From an uncultured Prevotellaceae bacterium (GTDB lineage Bacteria; Bacteroidota; Bacteroidia; Bacteroidales; Bacteroidaceae): a DNA stretch of 64,000 nucleotides. A model generated the notes under the pieces. It was not told where the DNA came from. It ran no database searches and saw only the letters and a program-made list of their open reading frames with translations. Below, one piece after another: positions 35,847 to 43,717 of this stretch. Made by a program: the position numbers and the translations under genes. Within the stretch, counting starts at the first letter, position 1; each line of letters begins with the position of its first letter. Location: assembly GCA_902785695.1 (NCBI GenBank), contig CACZZQ010000001.1, positions 1 through 64,000 on the forward strand, given 5' to 3'.

Positions 35847-37577
35847 TCAGGACGATGGCGTTAAGGAATGCCTTTCATTCAAGCAGACATCACATTGTCC
35901 GCAATCTTCGGATTTCGTCTCTCCGAAATATCTGAGTAGCATTCTGCTGCGACAGATGTTTTCACAATTGGCATATTCCAGCATCTTTTCTATACGCTGT
36001 GAGAAACGGGTCTTCAAGTCATCATAGATAGCAGTTGGGAACACCAGTCGTTCTGACTCTTCTCTCCGTTGGGCATAGCGGATAAAGGGAATATGCTTTT
36101 GTGGGATGAAGTTGAGTATTCTTTTCTGGGTAAGTGAACGTAGAATCATATATACTTGTGGCTGCGAAATGCCGCATTGCTCTCCCAGCACTCCTTCGTC
36201 AATATATTGATAGCCTTGAAACAATCCTGTGTAATTACGCAGTAGGGCTACGATGATAGCATCCTCCTGAGGATCATTGCCGCGAAGTCTGTACAGTTCA
36301 TCGCGTTCGATGCAGAACATGAGGCGTGACTGAGCTTCATCTTCTTCCTTGAACTCAATATATCCTGCATGTGTCAGGATGTTGAGAGCAGAGATGGTGG
36401 GAATGGGGAAATGCCTATATACTCTGCAGAATCGCTCTACGGGGAATTCGAAGATGGCATTATAGCCAGAGCCTACTGCAATCTGATAGAAATAAGCCAG
36501 TTGGTCGTACACTTGTCTGATAAACGCTTTATCAGGGAAGGTGTCGTTGATGCGCCTTTGCAGCTTCGCTTTGTCGCTGTGGTCATAGAGCAGAACGGCA
36601 TACGATTTCTTTCCGTCGCGTCCTGCGCGTCCGGCTTCTTGGAAATAGGCTTCTATACAGTCTGGACAGTCAATATGGATGACGCAGCGTACATTGGGCT
36701 TGTCGATGCCCATTCCAAAGGCATTAGTTGCCACCATCACGCGTACCTTGTCTTCTTGCCACGCTTTCTGACGTTGGTCTTTCTCTGTGTTCTCCAGTCC
36801 TGCGTGATAGTATGTTGCGCTAATGCCGCTACTGTTGAGTGTATCGGCATATTCTTTGGTTCGCTGTCGGCTTCTAACATAGACAATGGCAGAATCATTG
36901 ACTCTGTTCAGTATATGGATTAGTTGGGCGCTTTTGTTGGAGGTATGTCTGACGATGTAGGCCAGATTCTTACGCATGAAACTCATCTTAAAGACGCATT
37001 TCTCGCGGAAGTTCAACCGTCGTTGTATATCGTCGATGACTTCAGGGGTTGCTGTTGCGGTCAGTGCCAGAATAGGTATGTCGGGTTTCTCTTTCCTGAT
37101 GTCAGAGATTGACAGATATGAAGGGCGGAAGTCATAGCCCCACTGGCTGATACAATGTGCTTCGTCAACGCAGATGAAGCTGACCTTCATGTGGCGGAAT
37201 TTTTCCTGGAATAAGGGAGCAGCCAGTCGCTCTGGCGATACATACAGTATCTTCACGCCTCCGAAGATGGCATTCTCTAAGGTTTGAAGGATGTTGTCGT
37301 GCGAAAGACCTGAATAGATGGCAGAGGCGAGTATTCCTCTACGACGCAGGTTGCTCACCTGATCTTTCATCAGGGCAATGAGTGGTGTGATAACGATACA
37401 GACCCCCTCCAGAGCCATGGCTGGAACTTGGAACGTGATACTCTTTCCTCCACCGGTAGGCATCAGTCCCAACGTGTCGTGACCTGCTAAAACGGATTCG
37501 ATAATTTCCTGCTGTATGCCTCGGAAATCATCGTATCCCCAGTATTTCTTCAGTATGAGATGACATTTATCACTCAT
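35847..37577 (-). CDS. recQ: RecQ-family ATP-dependent DNA helicase
   Basis: 3'-5' superfamily 2 helicase in recombination repair. Walker A is MPTGGGKS, the Walker B/DEAH box is FICVDEAHCISQWGYDFRPSY, and motifs V-VI are ATNAFGMGIDKPNVR and YFQEAGRAGRDG. The zinc-binding cysteines are near the C-terminus (CENICRSRML and CGQCDVC). At 576 residues it ends right after the zinc and winged-helix region, so the HRDC domain of longer RecQ proteins is absent. I use ATG 37577; the GTG before it falls in 7-nt repeats (37569-37589) that span the recJ stop and recQ start. It is downstream of recJ with a 6-bp gap. Confidence 0.93.
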   Translation of the reverse strand: MSDKCHLILKKYWGYDDFRGIQQEIIESVLAGHDTLGLMPTGGGKSITFQVPAMALEGVCIVITPLIALMKDQVSNLRRRGILASAIYSGLSHDNILQTLENAIFGGVKILYVSPERLAAPLFQEKFRHMKVSFICVDEAHCISQWGYDFRPSYLSISDIRKEKPDIPILALTATATPEVIDDIQRRLNFREKCVFKMSFMRKNLAYIVRHTSNKSAQLIHILNRVNDSAIVYVRSRQRTKEYADTLNSSGISATYYHAGLENTEKDQRQKAWQEDKVRVMVATNAFGMGIDKPNVRCVIHIDCPDCIEAYFQEAGRAGRDGKKSYAVLLYDHSDKAKLQRRINDTFPDKAFIRQVYDQLAYFYQIAVGSGYNAIFEFPVERFCRVYRHFPIPTISALNILTHAGYIEFKEEDEAQSRLMFCIERDELYRLRGNDPQEDAIIVALLRNYTGLFQGYQYIDEGVLGEQCGISQPQVYMILRSLTQKRILNFIPQKHIPFIRYAQRREESERLVFPTAIYDDLKTRFSQRIEKMLEYANCENICRSRMLLRYFGETKSEDCGQCDVCLNERHSLTPSS

Positions 37578-37583
37578 CACTTA

Positions 37584-39305
37584 TTACTCCTCTGACGGTC
37601 TAATGTCTTCTATCTGTAGTTGTACCTCGCCTCGTTTGTAGATGTTCTCCTCTATGGTATATGCGATGTCAAACGAACGCTTTGACTTGATGTATCTGGC
37701 TGCCTGACTTTGTCCGAAGGCAATGCCGTTCATCACGTTGCTCGACTGCGAATCAACCAGTTCCAGTTTGATGTGCTCCTGCTGTTTGCCCACGACCTTT
37801 GAAGTACCGTAGTCGTAGACGTGACTGGTGCAGAATATCGGTTTGGGATTCTCTGGTCCGTAGGGCGCAAAGCGTTTCAGGTCGTTGTGTAGTTTCTTCG
37901 TGATATCCTTGAAATCTATCTCGGCCTCGATGTTCAGTGTTGCCTCTGTCTGTTTGATGTGAATATGTTCACTGACGTATTTCTGGAACCTGCGTCGGAA
38001 CTCAGGTATGTTTTCTACTCGGAGTGTCAATCCAACGGCATAAGTGTGGCCACCGAAATTTTCTAACAGGTCACGGCAGTTCTTGATGGCATCGTAAATG
38101 TCATAGCCTGCTACGCTGCGTGCTGAGCCTGATGCAATACCGTTGTTGCACGACAGTACCACCGTAGGTCGGAAATACATATCAGTCATTCGTGAAGCCA
38201 CGATGCCTACAACCCCCTTCTTCCAGCCTTCACCGTAGAGCACTATAGCCGACTGGTGTTCCTGACTTTCCAGACGAGCCACAATTTGGTTGGCTTCTTC
38301 GGTCATCTGTTTGTCAATGTCGCGACGCTGATCGTTGTATTCGTTGATGTGGATGGCTTCTGAGAGTGCTTTCTGCATATCCTTCTCAACGAGCAGGTCA
38401 ACGGTTTCTGTGCCATTCTGAACACGTCCGCTGGCGTTGATTCTCGGTCCTATACGGAAAATGATGTCGCTCATGGTAATCTCCCTTCCTGTCAGTCCGC
38501 AGATTTCAATGATAGCTTTGAGTCCTACGGATGGGTTTTGGTTGAGCTGTTTCAATCCGTGATAGGCCAGGATGCGGTTCTCTCCAACTACAGGTACGAT
38601 ATCGGCGGCAATACTTACGGCGCAGAAATCGAGTAGGGGGATGAGCTGCGAGAACGAGATACCGTTGTTCTTGGCAAAGGCCTGCATGAACTTGAATCCG
38701 ACACCGCATCCGCATAGATGCTTGAATGGGTAGGTGGAGTCAGTGCGCTTGGGGTTGAGGATGGCTACCGCGCATGGCAACTCATCATCGGGTACATGAT
38801 GATCGCAGATGATAAAGTCAATACCAAGCGACTTGGCGTAGGCAATCTCATCGATAGCCTTAATACCACAGTCGAGCACGATAATCAGTTTCACGCCTGT
38901 CTCTGCCGCATAGTCCAGTCCTTTCTTGCTGATGCCGTAGCCCTCTTCATAGCGATCAGGGATGTAGTACTCAATGTTTGAGTAGAATTGCAGCAGGAAC
39001 TTATAGACCAAAGCAACGGCTGTACATCCGTCAACGTCGTAGTCGCCATAGATCATGATACGCTCTTTGCGTCCCATGGCATCGTTCAGTCGGTCAACGG
39101 CAATGTCCATGTCGTTCATCAGAAACGGGTCAATCAGCTCGTTGAGCATGGGACGGAAAAACCTTTTGGCTGCGCTCTCCGTCTTGATGCCTCGTTGTAT
39201 GAGCAGTTGAGCCAGTACGGGATGCATCCCTATCTTTTCGCCCAACTCTTCAGCGAGTTGCTTCCGTTCTGGTGTCGGTGGTTCGTAATTCCATTTAAAA
39301 TTCAT
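37584..39305 (-). CDS. recJ: Single-stranded-DNA-specific exonuclease RecJ
   Basis: 5'-3' ssDNA exonuclease for recombination and mismatch repair. The DHH phosphoesterase motifs are visible: YGDYDVDGCTAVAL, VLDCGIKAIDE, CDHHVPDDELP and the DHHA1 motif GPRINASGR. An OB-fold domain occupies the C-terminal ~120 residues (HVYDYGTSKVVGK...). The 573-residue length is normal. It is the first gene of a recJ-recQ pair on the minus strand, with a possible -7 box at 39370-39377. The upstream gene rpsA has its own terminator. Confidence 0.95.
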   Translation of the reverse strand: MNFKWNYEPPTPERKQLAEELGEKIGMHPVLAQLLIQRGIKTESAAKRFFRPMLNELIDPFLMNDMDIAVDRLNDAMGRKERIMIYGDYDVDGCTAVALVYKFLLQFYSNIEYYIPDRYEEGYGISKKGLDYAAETGVKLIIVLDCGIKAIDEIAYAKSLGIDFIICDHHVPDDELPCAVAILNPKRTDSTYPFKHLCGCGVGFKFMQAFAKNNGISFSQLIPLLDFCAVSIAADIVPVVGENRILAYHGLKQLNQNPSVGLKAIIEICGLTGREITMSDIIFRIGPRINASGRVQNGTETVDLLVEKDMQKALSEAIHINEYNDQRRDIDKQMTEEANQIVARLESQEHQSAIVLYGEGWKKGVVGIVASRMTDMYFRPTVVLSCNNGIASGSARSVAGYDIYDAIKNCRDLLENFGGHTYAVGLTLRVENIPEFRRRFQKYVSEHIHIKQTEATLNIEAEIDFKDITKKLHNDLKRFAPYGPENPKPIFCTSHVYDYGTSKVVGKQQEHIKLELVDSQSSNVMNGIAFGQSQAARYIKSKRSFDIAYTIEENIYKRGEVQLQIEDIRPSEE

Positions 39306-39369
39306 TATATTATTATTCTTTTATGATCGCTTCAGGGGCTATAAACGCCTATTACGGCAAAATAGCATA

Positions 39370-39377
39370 CAAAATTA
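39370..39377 (-). promoter_or_regulatory. Possible -7 box for recJ
   Basis: TAATTTTG on the minus strand, about 65 nt before the recJ ATG and just past the rpsA terminator. Confidence 0.4.
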
Positions 39378-39439
39378 ATAATAAAAAATGAATTTGGTGG
39401 CTATCGGCCTGTAGTTTTAACGAATATTTAAAAAGAAAG

Positions 39440-39468
39440 AAGTCTGGCATCCTTTCGGAGCCAGACTT
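39440..39468 (-). terminator. rpsA terminator
   Basis: A perfect 9-bp stem (AAGTCTGGC paired with GCCAGACTT) and an 11-nt loop are followed on the minus strand by a T-rich run (TCTTTCTTTTT). It lies 34 nt past the rpsA stop codon. Confidence 0.9.
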
Positions 39469-39501
39469 CCTGTGCTATATTAGCTGTAGTTTGGACGTGA
39501 A

Positions 39502-41283
39502 TTATTCGCCCTTCTCCATCTTAGCTTTCAACTCTGCCAGTACGTCGAGATCGCCCAGTGAAGTAGCGGCTGCTACGTTTTCAATCTTCGGACCTTCTTC
39601 CTTCTTCTTAGGAGCGGCAGTCTTGCGAGCGGCGCGCTTCTCCTCACGCTGTGCATCCTCGAATGTGCGGCTGTGGCTCAGGATGATGCGCTTGCTGTCC
39701 TTGTTGAACTCAATCACCTTGAACTCAAGCTCTTCGCCCTGCTGAGCCTGTGAGCCGTCCTCCTTAACGAGGTGCTTAGGAGTAGCAAAGCCCTCTACGT
39801 TCTCTTCCAGAGAGATCACAGCACCCTTCTCGAGCACCTCGGTGATCTTACCAGTGTGAACAGAACCAACAGTGTACTTCTCCTCGAAGACATCCCAAGG
39901 ATTATCCTCAAGTTGCTTGTGACCGAGAGAGAGACGACGGTTCTCCTTGTCGATATCGAGTACGATAACATCGATCTCTGCACCTACCTGAGTGAACTCG
40001 CTGGGGTGCTTGATCTTCTTGGTCCAGCTCAGGTCGCTGATGTGGATCAGGCCGTCAACGCCCTCTTCCAGTTCAACGAATACACCGAAGTTGGTGAAGT
40101 TGCGAACCTTAGCGGTGTGCTTGCTGCCAATGGGGTACTTAACATCGATAGTCTCCCAGGGATCTTCCTTCAACTGCTTGATGCCGAGGCTCATCTTGCG
40201 CTCCTCGCGGTCGAGGGTCAGGATCACTGCCTCTACCTCGTCGCCAACCTTCAGGAACTCCTGAGCTGAACGGAGGTGCTGGCTCCATGACATTTCGCTA
40301 ACGTGGATCAGACCCTCAACGCCGGGCTGAACCTCTACGAATGCACCGTAGTCAGCGATAACGACAACCTTGCCCTTGATGTGGTCACCAACCTTGAGGT
40401 TAGCATCCAGAGCATCCCAAGGATGAGGAGTGAGCTGCTTCAGGCCGAGAGCAATGCGCTTCTTCTCTTCGTCGAAGTCGAGGATAACGACATTGATCTT
40501 CTGGTCGAGCTCCACAATCTTCTTAGGATCGTCGATGCGGCCCCAAGACAGGTCTGTGATGTGGATGAGTCCGTCAACACCACCGAGGTCAACAAACACA
40601 CCGTAAGAGGTGATGTTCTTGACAGTACCCTCGAGGATCTGACCCTTCTCCAGACGAGAGATAATCTCTTGCTTCTGGGCCTCGAGCTCCTGCTCGATAA
40701 GAGCTTTGTGAGAAACAACCACGTTGCGGAACTCCTGGTTGATCTTCACTACCTTGAACTCCATTGTCTTGCCAACGAACTGGTCGTAGTCGCGTATGGG
40801 GTGAACGTCAATCTGGCTGCCAGGCAGGAAGGCCTCGATGCCGAATACGTCTACAATCATACCGCCCTTCGTGCGGCACTTGATGTAGCCCTGTACAATC
40901 TCCTGATCGTCGAGAGCCTGGTTCACGCGGTCCCAAGCCTTGCTCAGACGAGCCTTCTTGTGAGAAAGTACTAACTGGCCCTTCTTGTCCTCAGCGGTCT
41001 CCACATAGACTTCCACTACGTCGCCCTCTTTCAGCTCGGGGTTGTAGCGGAACTCGCCAGCGGGGATGATACCGTCGCTCTTGTAGCCAATGTTGACGAC
41101 TACTTCCTTCTTGTCAACTGAGATGACCTTACCCTCAACAACCTGATGATCGGCAACTTTGTTCAGGGTCTCATCGTAAGCCTTGTCAAGCTCTTCTTTG
41201 CTCACGTTGGCTACGGTGCCATTTTCAAACTCGTCCCAGTTGAAGTCCTGCAACGGCTGAACGTTCTTTGTTAATTCTGACAT
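39502..41283 (-). CDS. rpsA: 30S ribosomal protein S1
   Basis: Ribosomal protein that helps mRNA bind the 30S subunit. Six consecutive S1 RNA-binding OB-folds are visible, with repeated cores such as GVFVDLGGVDGLIHITDLSW, AFVEVQPGVEGLIHVSEMSW and GVFVELEEGVDGLIHISDLSW. An acidic, Lys/Ala-rich tail follows (KRAARKTAAPKKKEEGPK). Length 593 fits the family. The gene is monocistronic: -7 box at 41421-41428, structured leader of about 130 nt, and terminator at 39440-39468. Confidence 0.97.
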   Translation of the reverse strand: MSELTKNVQPLQDFNWDEFENGTVANVSKEELDKAYDETLNKVADHQVVEGKVISVDKKEVVVNIGYKSDGIIPAGEFRYNPELKEGDVVEVYVETAEDKKGQLVLSHKKARLSKAWDRVNQALDDQEIVQGYIKCRTKGGMIVDVFGIEAFLPGSQIDVHPIRDYDQFVGKTMEFKVVKINQEFRNVVVSHKALIEQELEAQKQEIISRLEKGQILEGTVKNITSYGVFVDLGGVDGLIHITDLSWGRIDDPKKIVELDQKINVVILDFDEEKKRIALGLKQLTPHPWDALDANLKVGDHIKGKVVVIADYGAFVEVQPGVEGLIHVSEMSWSQHLRSAQEFLKVGDEVEAVILTLDREERKMSLGIKQLKEDPWETIDVKYPIGSKHTAKVRNFTNFGVFVELEEGVDGLIHISDLSWTKKIKHPSEFTQVGAEIDVIVLDIDKENRRLSLGHKQLEDNPWDVFEEKYTVGSVHTGKITEVLEKGAVISLEENVEGFATPKHLVKEDGSQAQQGEELEFKVIEFNKDSKRIILSHSRTFEDAQREEKRAARKTAAPKKKEEGPKIENVAAATSLGDLDVLAELKAKMEKGE

Positions 41284-41413
41284 AAAAATTCTTTGCGCCC
41301 TTTAGTGGGCATTTTGTTGTCTGAACAGACGTTTCTCAGACAGTTTTTAATTGGTTAATATTAGATAGGTGTCAGCGCCTGTCCTGACTCCTATTTCCCC
41401 ACTGTGGGGCAAA
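41284..41413 (-). promoter_or_regulatory. Structured rpsA 5' leader
   Basis: About 130 nt from the predicted start to the ATG. Three small hairpins can be drawn on the minus strand: CCCCA-CAG-TGGGG, GTCTGA...TCAGAC, and GCCC-ACTAAA-GGGC close to the start codon. S1 represses its own translation in E. coli, so an autoregulatory leader is possible; that is inference. Confidence 0.4.
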
Positions 41414-41420
41414 ACGGATG

Positions 41421-41428
41421 CAAAGTTA
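41421..41428 (-). promoter_or_regulatory. -7 box for rpsA
   Basis: TAACTTTG on the minus strand, 138 nt before the rpsA ATG and about 90 nt from the end of composite element B. Confidence 0.6.
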
Positions 41429-41514
41429 CTCAATATTATTGAGAATCTGTTCGAAGTGATTGCATACGGATTGAATTTTAATGATTTTTAACTGCCACGA
41501 AGCCCCATGAGGCG

Positions 41515-41761
41515 TAACAGATACAGATGGAAATGTGTTTTTCTGAAACTTTCCGCGTACGTCTGCGCGTGCGCGTGTATATATAAGTACAGACGTACGC
41601 GTGAAAAGTTTAAAAAACATCTGTTACATCTGTTACATCTGTTACCTCTGTATCTGTATTTTTCACAACTATGTCACTTAGCTATCATAAGTAAGCCACT
41701 TTTTATAATAAGTAAGCCACTTTTTATAATAAGTAAGCCACTTAGCTATTGTAAGTATGCC
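41515..41761 (-). repeat. Composite repeat element, copy B (inverted relative to copy A)
   Basis: Read on the minus strand from 41761: four units of 21-22 nt starting GGCATACTTA or GGCTTACTTA, a diverged unit starting GACATAGTTGTGAAAAATAC, then 9-nt arm repeats (AACAGATGT type, three times), then the palindrome. On the plus strand the palindrome is AAACTTTCCGCGTACGTCTG at 41546-41565 facing its near complement at 41590-41611. Part order and core sequence match copy A at 108-371, so this is one element present in both orientations. It fills most of the 567-nt gap between the rpsA start and the GGGtGRT gene; the rest is the rpsA leader and promoter. Confidence 0.8.
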
Positions 41762-41850
41762 ACTTAGAATTGAAGAGTTGCATCATAAAAAATAGGAAGA
41801 AAACGATGTCGTTTCCTTCCTACTCATCATTTATTCAGTCGATGACCTTT

Positions 41851-42864
41851 TTACTTCTTGTTCAGAGCCAGGTCGATCTCCACGGCGATAGATACGGTAG
41901 CACCTACCATTGGGTTGTTACCAATACCCAGGAAGCCCATCATCTCAACGTGAGCAGGAACAGAAGAAGAACCTGCGAACTGAGCGTCTGAGTGCATACG
42001 GCCCAGAGTATCAGTCATACCGTAAGAAGCGGGACCTGCAGCCATGTTATCGGGGTGCAGTGTACGACCGGTACCACCACCTGAAGCTACTGAGAAGTAA
42101 GGCTTGCCAGCAAGCACGCGCTCCTTCTTATAGGTACCAGCAACGGGGTGCTGGAAGCGGGTGGGGTTGGTAGAATTACCAGTGATAGATACGTCAACGT
42201 TCTCCTTCCACAGGATAGCAACACCCTCACGAACATCGTCAGCACCATAGCACTTTACCTTAGCACGAGGACCGTCGCTGTAGGGAACTTCCTTAACGAC
42301 CTTCACCTCACCAGTGTAGTAGTCGAACTGAGTCTGAACGTATGTGAAACCGTTGATACGGCTGATAATCATAGCAGCGTCCTTACCCAGACCGTTCAGG
42401 ATGACGCGGAGGGGTTTTTTGCGCACCTTGTTAGCCTTCTCGGCAATCTTGATGGCACCCTCGGCAGCAGCGAAGCTCTCGTGACCAGCCAGGAATGCGA
42501 AGCACTCGGTCTCCTCGCGGAGCAGACGAGCAGCCAAGTTACCGTGACCAAGACCTACCTTACGGTCGTCAGCAACAGAACCGGGGATACAGAAGCTCTG
42601 CAGACCGATACCGATAGCCTCGGCAGCCTCAGCAGCACTCTTAACGCCCTTCTTGATAGCGATGGCAGCACCGCATACATATGCCCATTTTGCGTTCTCG
42701 AAGCAGATACGCTGGGTCTCTTCACACATCTGGTAGGGATCAACGCCAGCCTTCTCGCAAATCTCGTTAGCCTCTTCAATGCTATTGATGCCGTTCTCCT
42801 TCAGAGCAGCCAGCACCTGATTGATGCGACGCTCGTAGCTCTCGAATGATACTTTTCTAATCAT
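41851..42864 (-). CDS. GGGtGRT protein
   Basis: Conserved family named after its motif, seen here as SVASGGGTGRTLHPDNMAAG. It is widespread in anaerobes and almost always adjacent to the NifU/IscU-like scaffold protein that lies 14 bp upstream here. The biochemical function is not known to me; a link to Fe-S metabolism is inferred from the pairing. 337 residues, no signal peptide, cytosolic. Other conserved stretches are LNGLGKDAAMIISRINGF and VEMMGFLGIGNNPMVGATVS. Confidence 0.9.
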   Translation of the reverse strand: MIRKVSFESYERRINQVLAALKENGINSIEEANEICEKAGVDPYQMCEETQRICFENAKWAYVCGAAIAIKKGVKSAAEAAEAIGIGLQSFCIPGSVADDRKVGLGHGNLAARLLREETECFAFLAGHESFAAAEGAIKIAEKANKVRKKPLRVILNGLGKDAAMIISRINGFTYVQTQFDYYTGEVKVVKEVPYSDGPRAKVKCYGADDVREGVAILWKENVDVSITGNSTNPTRFQHPVAGTYKKERVLAGKPYFSVASGGGTGRTLHPDNMAAGPASYGMTDTLGRMHSDAQFAGSSSVPAHVEMMGFLGIGNNPMVGATVSIAVEIDLALNKK

Positions 42865-42878
42865 AATCTGTTTCCTCC

Positions 42879-43544
42879 TTACTCTTTACGTGGGTCAATA
42901 GCCTTAACAATTCCCTGCTCAGCAGTGGTACGACCGTAAGAGCCGGTGAACTTCTTCACAGCCTCGTTGGCATCCATGCCGTCCTTGATGGCTTCCATCA
43001 TCTTGCCCAGGTGTACGTACTCGTAGCCGCAAACCTGATTGTCCTTATCCAGGAACTGCTTGGTGATGTAACCCTCGGTCAGCTCCAGGTAACGGGTACC
43101 CTTAGCAACAGTGCCATAGAGTGTACCAGTCTGTGAACGCAGACCCTTACCCAGGTCTTCCAAACCAGCACCGATTACGAGACCGCCCTCAGAGAAAGCA
43201 CTCTGTGTACGTCCGTAAACGATCTGCAGGAACAACTCGCGCATAGCGGTGTTGATAGCGTCGCAAACGAGGTCGGTGTTCAGAGCCTCGAGGATGGTCT
43301 TACCAGGCAGAATCTCAGAAGCCATAGCAGCTGAGTGAGTCATACCGGTGCAACCGATGGTCTCAACAAGAGCCTCCTGGATAACGCCGTCCTTCACGTT
43401 CAGGCTCAGCTTACAAGCACCCTGCTGAGGAGCGCACCAGCCAATACCGTGGGTATAGCCCGAAATGTCCTTGATCTCTTTGGCCTGAATCCACTTGCCC
43501 TCTTCGGGGATGGGAGCAGGACCGTGGTTGGGGCCTTTGGCCAC
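42879..43544 (-). CDS. Iron-sulfur cluster assembly scaffold-like protein (GGGtGRT partner)
   Basis: NifU/IscU-N-like family; the conserved cysteine region is ETIGCTGMTHSAAMASEILPG, with GIGWCAPQQGACKLSLNV before it. It pairs with the downstream GGGtGRT gene. The start is uncertain. The frame stays open up to 43601 but that end overlaps a -7 box (43599-43606). The only ATG between promoter and conserved body (43558, reading MIYS) is out of frame. The first usable in-frame start is GTG at 43544, giving 221 residues beginning VAKGPNHGPAP. From memory, relatives begin with MIYS followed by about seven more residues before VAKG, so a small frameshifting deletion may have removed the native start. 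Confidence 0.85.
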   Translation of the reverse strand: MAKGPNHGPAPIPEEGKWIQAKEIKDISGYTHGIGWCAPQQGACKLSLNVKDGVIQEALVETIGCTGMTHSAAMASEILPGKTILEALNTDLVCDAINTAMRELFLQIVYGRTQSAFSEGGLVIGAGLEDLGKGLRSQTGTLYGTVAKGTRYLELTEGYITKQFLDKDNQVCGYEYVHLGKMMEAIKDGMDANEAVKKFTGSYGRTTAEQGIVKAIDPRKE

Positions 43545-43598
43545 AACGAATAAATCATTGTTACCTATTTTAAAATAGTGATTATTGTTTCGTGGCTG

Positions 43599-43606
43599 CA
43601 AAGTTA
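43599..43606 (-). promoter_or_regulatory. -7 box for the Fe-S scaffold/GGGtGRT operon
   Basis: TAACTTTG on the minus strand, 54 nt before the GTG start I chose. It shows that any translation start upstream of about 43590 is unlikely. Confidence 0.6.
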
Positions 43607-43667
43607 CAAAATCATCGGGAAAATACCTAAAAAAGGGGAGAAAAATTTTTGTTTTATACCAAAGAAA

Positions 43668-43691
43668 GGGGGCGGAATAACTCCCGTCCCC
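43668..43691 (-). terminator. Probable htpG terminator
   Basis: On the minus strand GGGGACGGGA pairs with TTCCGCCCCC (one mismatch, one G-T) around a 4-nt loop, followed by TTTCTTT. It lies 27 nt past the htpG stop codon. Confidence 0.65.
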
Positions 43692-43717
43692 TATGAAAGA
43701 TGCTTATTTTGTAATGT

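Noticed and set aside
41507..41767. 86-codon open frame on the plus strand with repeated LLHLL and SKPLFII
   Set aside because: It is a translation of the tandem units and palindrome of composite element B; the periodic protein simply reflects the DNA repeats.
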